A stretch of 18,367 bases of DNA, from assembly GCA_964520905.1 (NCBI GenBank), contig CAZFQL010000028.1, forward strand, positions 1 to 18,367, in the 5' to 3' direction. The notes under the pieces are model-generated. The model saw only the letters and a program-made list of their open reading frames with translations, had not been told where the DNA came from and searched no databases. This document shows positions 16,030 through 18,367 of this stretch, piece by piece (within the stretch, counting starts at the first letter, position 1; each line of letters opens with the position of its first letter). The position numbers and the translations under genes were made by a program. The stretch comes from JAGVIE01 sp964520905 (GTDB taxonomy: Bacteria > Bacteroidota > Ignavibacteria > UBA10030 > SZUA-254).

Positions 16030-17061
16030 ATGAATAAGAAATTAAAACGTTTATTCCATTGTGCCGTTATTTTAGTGGTTTGGTTATCTCAAGCTATAGC
16101 GGGAAGAACAGATAAAGCAGGTTCGGCTGCCGCAGCCGAGTTATTAATTCCTATTGGTGCACGATCGATTGCTCTTGGTAATTCGTCATTAGCCACTGTC
16201 TCAGGCATAGAAGCTATGTATTGGAATCCGGCAGGACTTGCACGATCACAAAAAACAGGCGTAATGTTTTCATACATGAGATATATCGCTGATATCAATG
16301 TAAATTATTTTGCAGGAAGTACTCTTCTCAAAAATATCGGAAGCGTAGGTATATCAGTCAAATCGATTGATGTCGGTGATATAGCTGTTACGACTGAGGA
16401 TCAACCCGACGGTACAGGTGAAATCACATCACCCACATTTCTAATCATTGGTGCAACATTCGCGCGACAAATATCAGACCGTATATTCGTTGGCATCACC
16501 TCTAATTATATCTATGAAAAAATGGCTAAAGTATCGGCTTCGACTTACTCATTCAATCTTGGTGTTCAGTATACGGGCATAGGTGGAATTGAAGGATTGA
16601 GCGTGGGAGCTGCAGTAAAAAATATAGGACCGTCATTAAAATACGACGGAACCGGTTTACTGCGTGAAGCCGGCGTCAGCGACGCGATCAGGAAAAACTC
16701 AATTGTGAAAATTCAAGCAGCCGCATCCGATCTTCCGTCAACTATTGAAATCGGTTTAGGATATTCGATGATGTTTCATTCTGTTGGAGAACTGAATCTC
16801 ACATCGGTTTTTCAGAATAATAATTATTCTGCGGATGAGTACAAATTTGGGGTCGAATATATTTTCAACAATCTACTCTCGGTGAGGAGTGGTATCACGA
16901 TATCGCCCGAGAGTGGATTTAGTGAAAATATTTTTGGACCGTCTTTCGGGATTGGTTTCCGAACAGCTTTTAACAACTATAATATCTTTGTTGACTATGC
17001 ATATAGGTCTGTAGAATATTTTCAGGGAAATCACGTCCTTGGCATAACGCTCGAATTTTAA
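16030..17061 (+). CDS. PorV/PorQ-family outer-membrane beta-barrel protein
   Basis: This 343-residue outer-membrane barrel belongs to the PorV/PorQ family, which is FadL-related. In model T9SS systems PorV binds the sorting domain of cargo leaving the SprA translocon and carries it to the attachment machinery. Residues 1 to about 24 are a signal peptide (…WLSQAIA|GR). The family signature follows: AGSAAAAELLIPIGARSIAL GNSSLA, then AMYWNPAGLA at about 61-70. The rest is alternating amphipathic strands (VGISVKSIDVGDIAV, GITSNYIYEKMA, LSVGAAVKNIGP, SVRSGITISPESG) ending in the aromatic LGITLEF, a typical barrel-assembly C-terminus. Such bacteria often carry many paralogues, so orthology to PorV itself is not claimed. 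Its tight linkage to the upstream secreted protein suggests a dedicated partner. No GC-rich terminator is seen downstream. Confidence 0.85.
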   Translation: MNKKLKRLFHCAVILVVWLSQAIAGRTDKAGSAAAAELLIPIGARSIALGNSSLATVSGIEAMYWNPAGLARSQKTGVMFSYMRYIADINVNYFAGSTLLKNIGSVGISVKSIDVGDIAVTTEDQPDGTGEITSPTFLIIGATFARQISDRIFVGITSNYIYEKMAKVSASTYSFNLGVQYTGIGGIEGLSVGAAVKNIGPSLKYDGTGLLREAGVSDAIRKNSIVKIQAAASDLPSTIEIGLGYSMMFHSVGELNLTSVFQNNNYSADEYKFGVEYIFNNLLSVRSGITISPESGFSENIFGPSFGIGFRTAFNNYNIFVDYAYRSVEYFQGNHVLGITLEF

Positions 17062-17125
17062 GAATTTTGAGGATTTATACTTAAAAAGATGGAATTTAGA
17101 CTAAATTTAGCCGATAAAAGATAAT

Positions 17126-17148
17126 ATTAAAAAAAAGAATTTTTTAAT
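17126..17148. promoter_or_regulatory. A/T-only inverted repeat upstream of promoter
   Basis: ATTAAAAAA (17126-17134) is complementary to TTTTTTAAT (17140-17148), and another A-tract follows (17149-17155) just before the -35 box. It is most likely a curved UP-element-like region. As a hairpin followed by A rather than T it is a poor terminator for the barrel gene on the + strand. Confidence 0.35.
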
Positions 17149-17157
17149 AAAAAAAGC

Positions 17158-17186
17158 TTGACAATATTTACAAAAAGGGCTATATT
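17158..17186 (+). promoter_or_regulatory. Strong sigma70-type promoter for the last gene
   Basis: TTGACA (17158-17163) and TATATT (17181-17186) are separated by exactly 17 bases. A-tracts precede the -35. Transcription should start near 17193, giving a leader of about 97 nt. It shares its spacing, perfect -35 and flanking A/T-tracts with the promoter at 1241. Confidence 0.7.
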
Positions 17187-17275
17187 CAGAAAGACCCCCA
17201 AGATCGATTTAATATAAACCAGACATAAAATTAGACCAAACTCACTCAAAATTAATCATCATTAAACGATTCCAC

Positions 17276-17281
17276 AAGGAG
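17276..17281 (+). promoter_or_regulatory. Ribosome site that favours the start at 17290
   Basis: AAGGAG (17276-17281) is only two bases from ATG 17284 but eight bases from the in-frame ATG 17290, which is the normal spacing. Translation therefore most likely begins at 17290. Confidence 0.6.
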
Positions 17282-17289
17282 AAATGCTT

Positions 17290-18367
17290 ATGCGGTTCTT
17301 GTCATTGTTTCTCTCAATAATTTTGTTAAGCGGCTTTATCGTTGCTCAACAAAAATATCTCGTATCGCCGAATCAAGAGGTCATACCAATATCAAAGTAT
17401 GACAATGCTTCTGATATAATTTCAAAGCGAACGAATAAACAATTATCAGCAGTTTCAGGGGAGTGTTCAGATAAATTTATTTTCGGGTATACACGAGAGC
17501 TTTATCCTACTACATCTCGATTCGGAACATACCATAAAGATGTTATGGGCCAGTGGTATACTGCCAAAGCAGCGGGCGCAATTGATACAGTGTTCTGGTA
17601 TTGCAATGGTACTACCGGTGCACTTGAATCGTTAGTCTATTTACGTATCTTCGCATCAAACATAGGAAGAAGCACCATCAATGGGGATTACGGTCCCGGT
17701 ATTCCACCGTATCCGGCGCCATGCCAAAGTTGGGGCTACTGGTTAAGTACCGCCGATCTGGATCAGGGGATTGCTGCATTTCGTGAAGACGCATCGGATA
17801 CAACATGGTACTCTACTATCAACGAGCTTCAGAATGGTCGTGTAGTTCCCAAAACTCGTCCACCGTTTGAGTTAGAGAAATGGGGACAAGGTGTTGGCGC
17901 GGCAGCTACACATCGTCGTGGTTTGAATAAAATATGGATAGGTATAAACGACTTGCCATGCAGTTTATCAGTTGGGGAAAAGTTTTTCATTTCGTTCAGA
18001 ATTAATTCTGGACCTGATCACCAGGATGAAACAAACGGTACTCGTACAGAATTTGCCGCTTGGGGATCCGATGACGCTGTGACTACAAGTGATGAAGACT
18101 GGCCCGCACGTAACTGGAAGTTCTACGAGCACGATTCTGGTCCATCAAACTGTGCAGGTATACCAACAGCTCAAGTCAAGCGCGGCTGGGTATCACGCGG
18201 TCCTTTTGAAGATGACACTTTGTATACTGCGGCTTACAATTTCTGGTACTCAATGACGGTAACCACAAACGTACCGCCACAAATTCAATCGATCTATAAA
18301 GGTTACCCCGGTAATACATTTGATACAGGTCCGCAAACCGTAAAAGCAGATATATGGGACTGCGATC
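17290..18367 (+). CDS. Secreted protein, 3' end outside the window (partial)
   Basis: The frame is open from ATG 17290 to the end of the window (359 complete codons). A signal peptide is clear at residues 1 to about 20 (MRFLSLFLSIILLSGFIVAQ). The mature part has FIFGYTRELYPTTSRFGTYH, a GQWYTAKAAGAIDTVFWY strand pair, LVYLRIFASNIG, IWIGINDLPCSLSVGEKFFI, and near the cut an Ig-like opening TNVPPQIQSIYKGYPGNTFD. The aromatic, Gly/Asn-rich composition suggests extracellular beta-sandwich domains. I do not recognise a family. By analogy with its neighbours a T9SS sorting domain is expected downstream, but it cannot be seen here. Cysteines are frequent in the visible part (for example GECSDK, WYCNGT, PAPCQS, DLPCSL, SNCAG), more than in the other secreted proteins. 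It has its own promoter and is a separate transcription unit from the barrel gene. Confidence 0.8.
   Translation, partial: MRFLSLFLSIILLSGFIVAQQKYLVSPNQEVIPISKYDNASDIISKRTNKQLSAVSGECSDKFIFGYTRELYPTTSRFGTYHKDVMGQWYTAKAAGAIDTVFWYCNGTTGALESLVYLRIFASNIGRSTINGDYGPGIPPYPAPCQSWGYWLSTADLDQGIAAFREDASDTTWYSTINELQNGRVVPKTRPPFELEKWGQGVGAAATHRRGLNKIWIGINDLPCSLSVGEKFFISFRINSGPDHQDETNGTRTEFAAWGSDDAVTTSDEDWPARNWKFYEHDSGPSNCAGIPTAQVKRGWVSRGPFEDDTLYTAAYNFWYSMTVTTNVPPQIQSIYKGYPGNTFDTGPQTVKADIWDCD

Noticed and set aside
16030..17061. FadL-type fatty acid transporter
   Set aside because: The fold is related, but the IPIGARSIALGNSSLA and MYWNPAGLA motifs and the T9SS cargo neighbour fit the PorV/PorQ family better.
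17284..17289. Translation start at the first ATG of the last gene
   Set aside because: It is only two bases from the AAGGAG site; the ATG at 17290 has normal spacing and gives a typical signal peptide.

Overview
The window encodes a cluster of large secreted or surface proteins of the type IX secretion system (T9SS) kind, all on the + strand, from a bacterium of the FCB (Fibrobacterota-Chlorobiota-Bacteroidota) superphylum. Three proteins end in a type A T9SS sorting domain with the YPNPFNP form that is common in Ignavibacteria and related lineages, and a fourth has a variant form. One gene encodes a PorV/PorQ-family outer-membrane barrel. The two clear promoters are E. coli-like (TTGACA, 17-bp spacer, TACAAT or TATATT) rather than the TTTG/TAnnTTTG type of Bacteroidetes proper. 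An Ignavibacteria-like or neighbouring candidate lineage is therefore the best guess, but this is inference from sequence style, not a phylogeny.

Layout. Positions 1-366 hold a possible 3' end of an upstream reading frame (1-144), an AT-rich spacer, and a dense cluster of short GC-rich hairpins (315-410) that runs into the 5' end of the first real gene. That gene (367-1113) is a DUF1573-type exported Ig-like protein. After a weak terminator there is a strong sigma70-type promoter (1241-1269) and an unusually long, structured leader of about 475 nt. The leader precedes a 1789-residue modular adhesin-like protein (1752-7121): beta-helix, CARDB-like Ig, jelly-roll-like domain, four SdrD_B-type repeats, an unassigned domain and a sorting domain. 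A strong hairpin separates it from a 300-residue secreted protein (7224-8126), which has a roughly 155-residue module of unknown function plus a sorting domain. The next gene (8357-12613) encodes 1418 residues: the same module, ten fibronectin-III repeats, a third diverged copy of the module, and a sorting domain. After a terminator and further structured RNA comes a 1068-residue secreted protein (12811-16017). Twelve bases after its stop is a PorV/PorQ-family barrel gene (16030-17061). A second strong promoter (17158-17186) drives a secreted protein that runs off the window (17290 to the end).

How the genes fit together. The large proteins look like cargo exported by Sec through the inner membrane and by T9SS through the outer membrane. 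The PorV-like barrel may be a cargo shuttle or receptor for its immediate upstream neighbour. The most notable structural signal is in the ten-repeat protein. Its Fn3 domains alternate between two subtypes, and each A-B pair carries two cysteines exactly 60 residues apart in four consecutive pairs; both cysteines are absent in the fifth pair. This suggests inter-domain disulfides that stiffen the fibre. No tRNA, rRNA, CRISPR array, transposase or integrase was seen.
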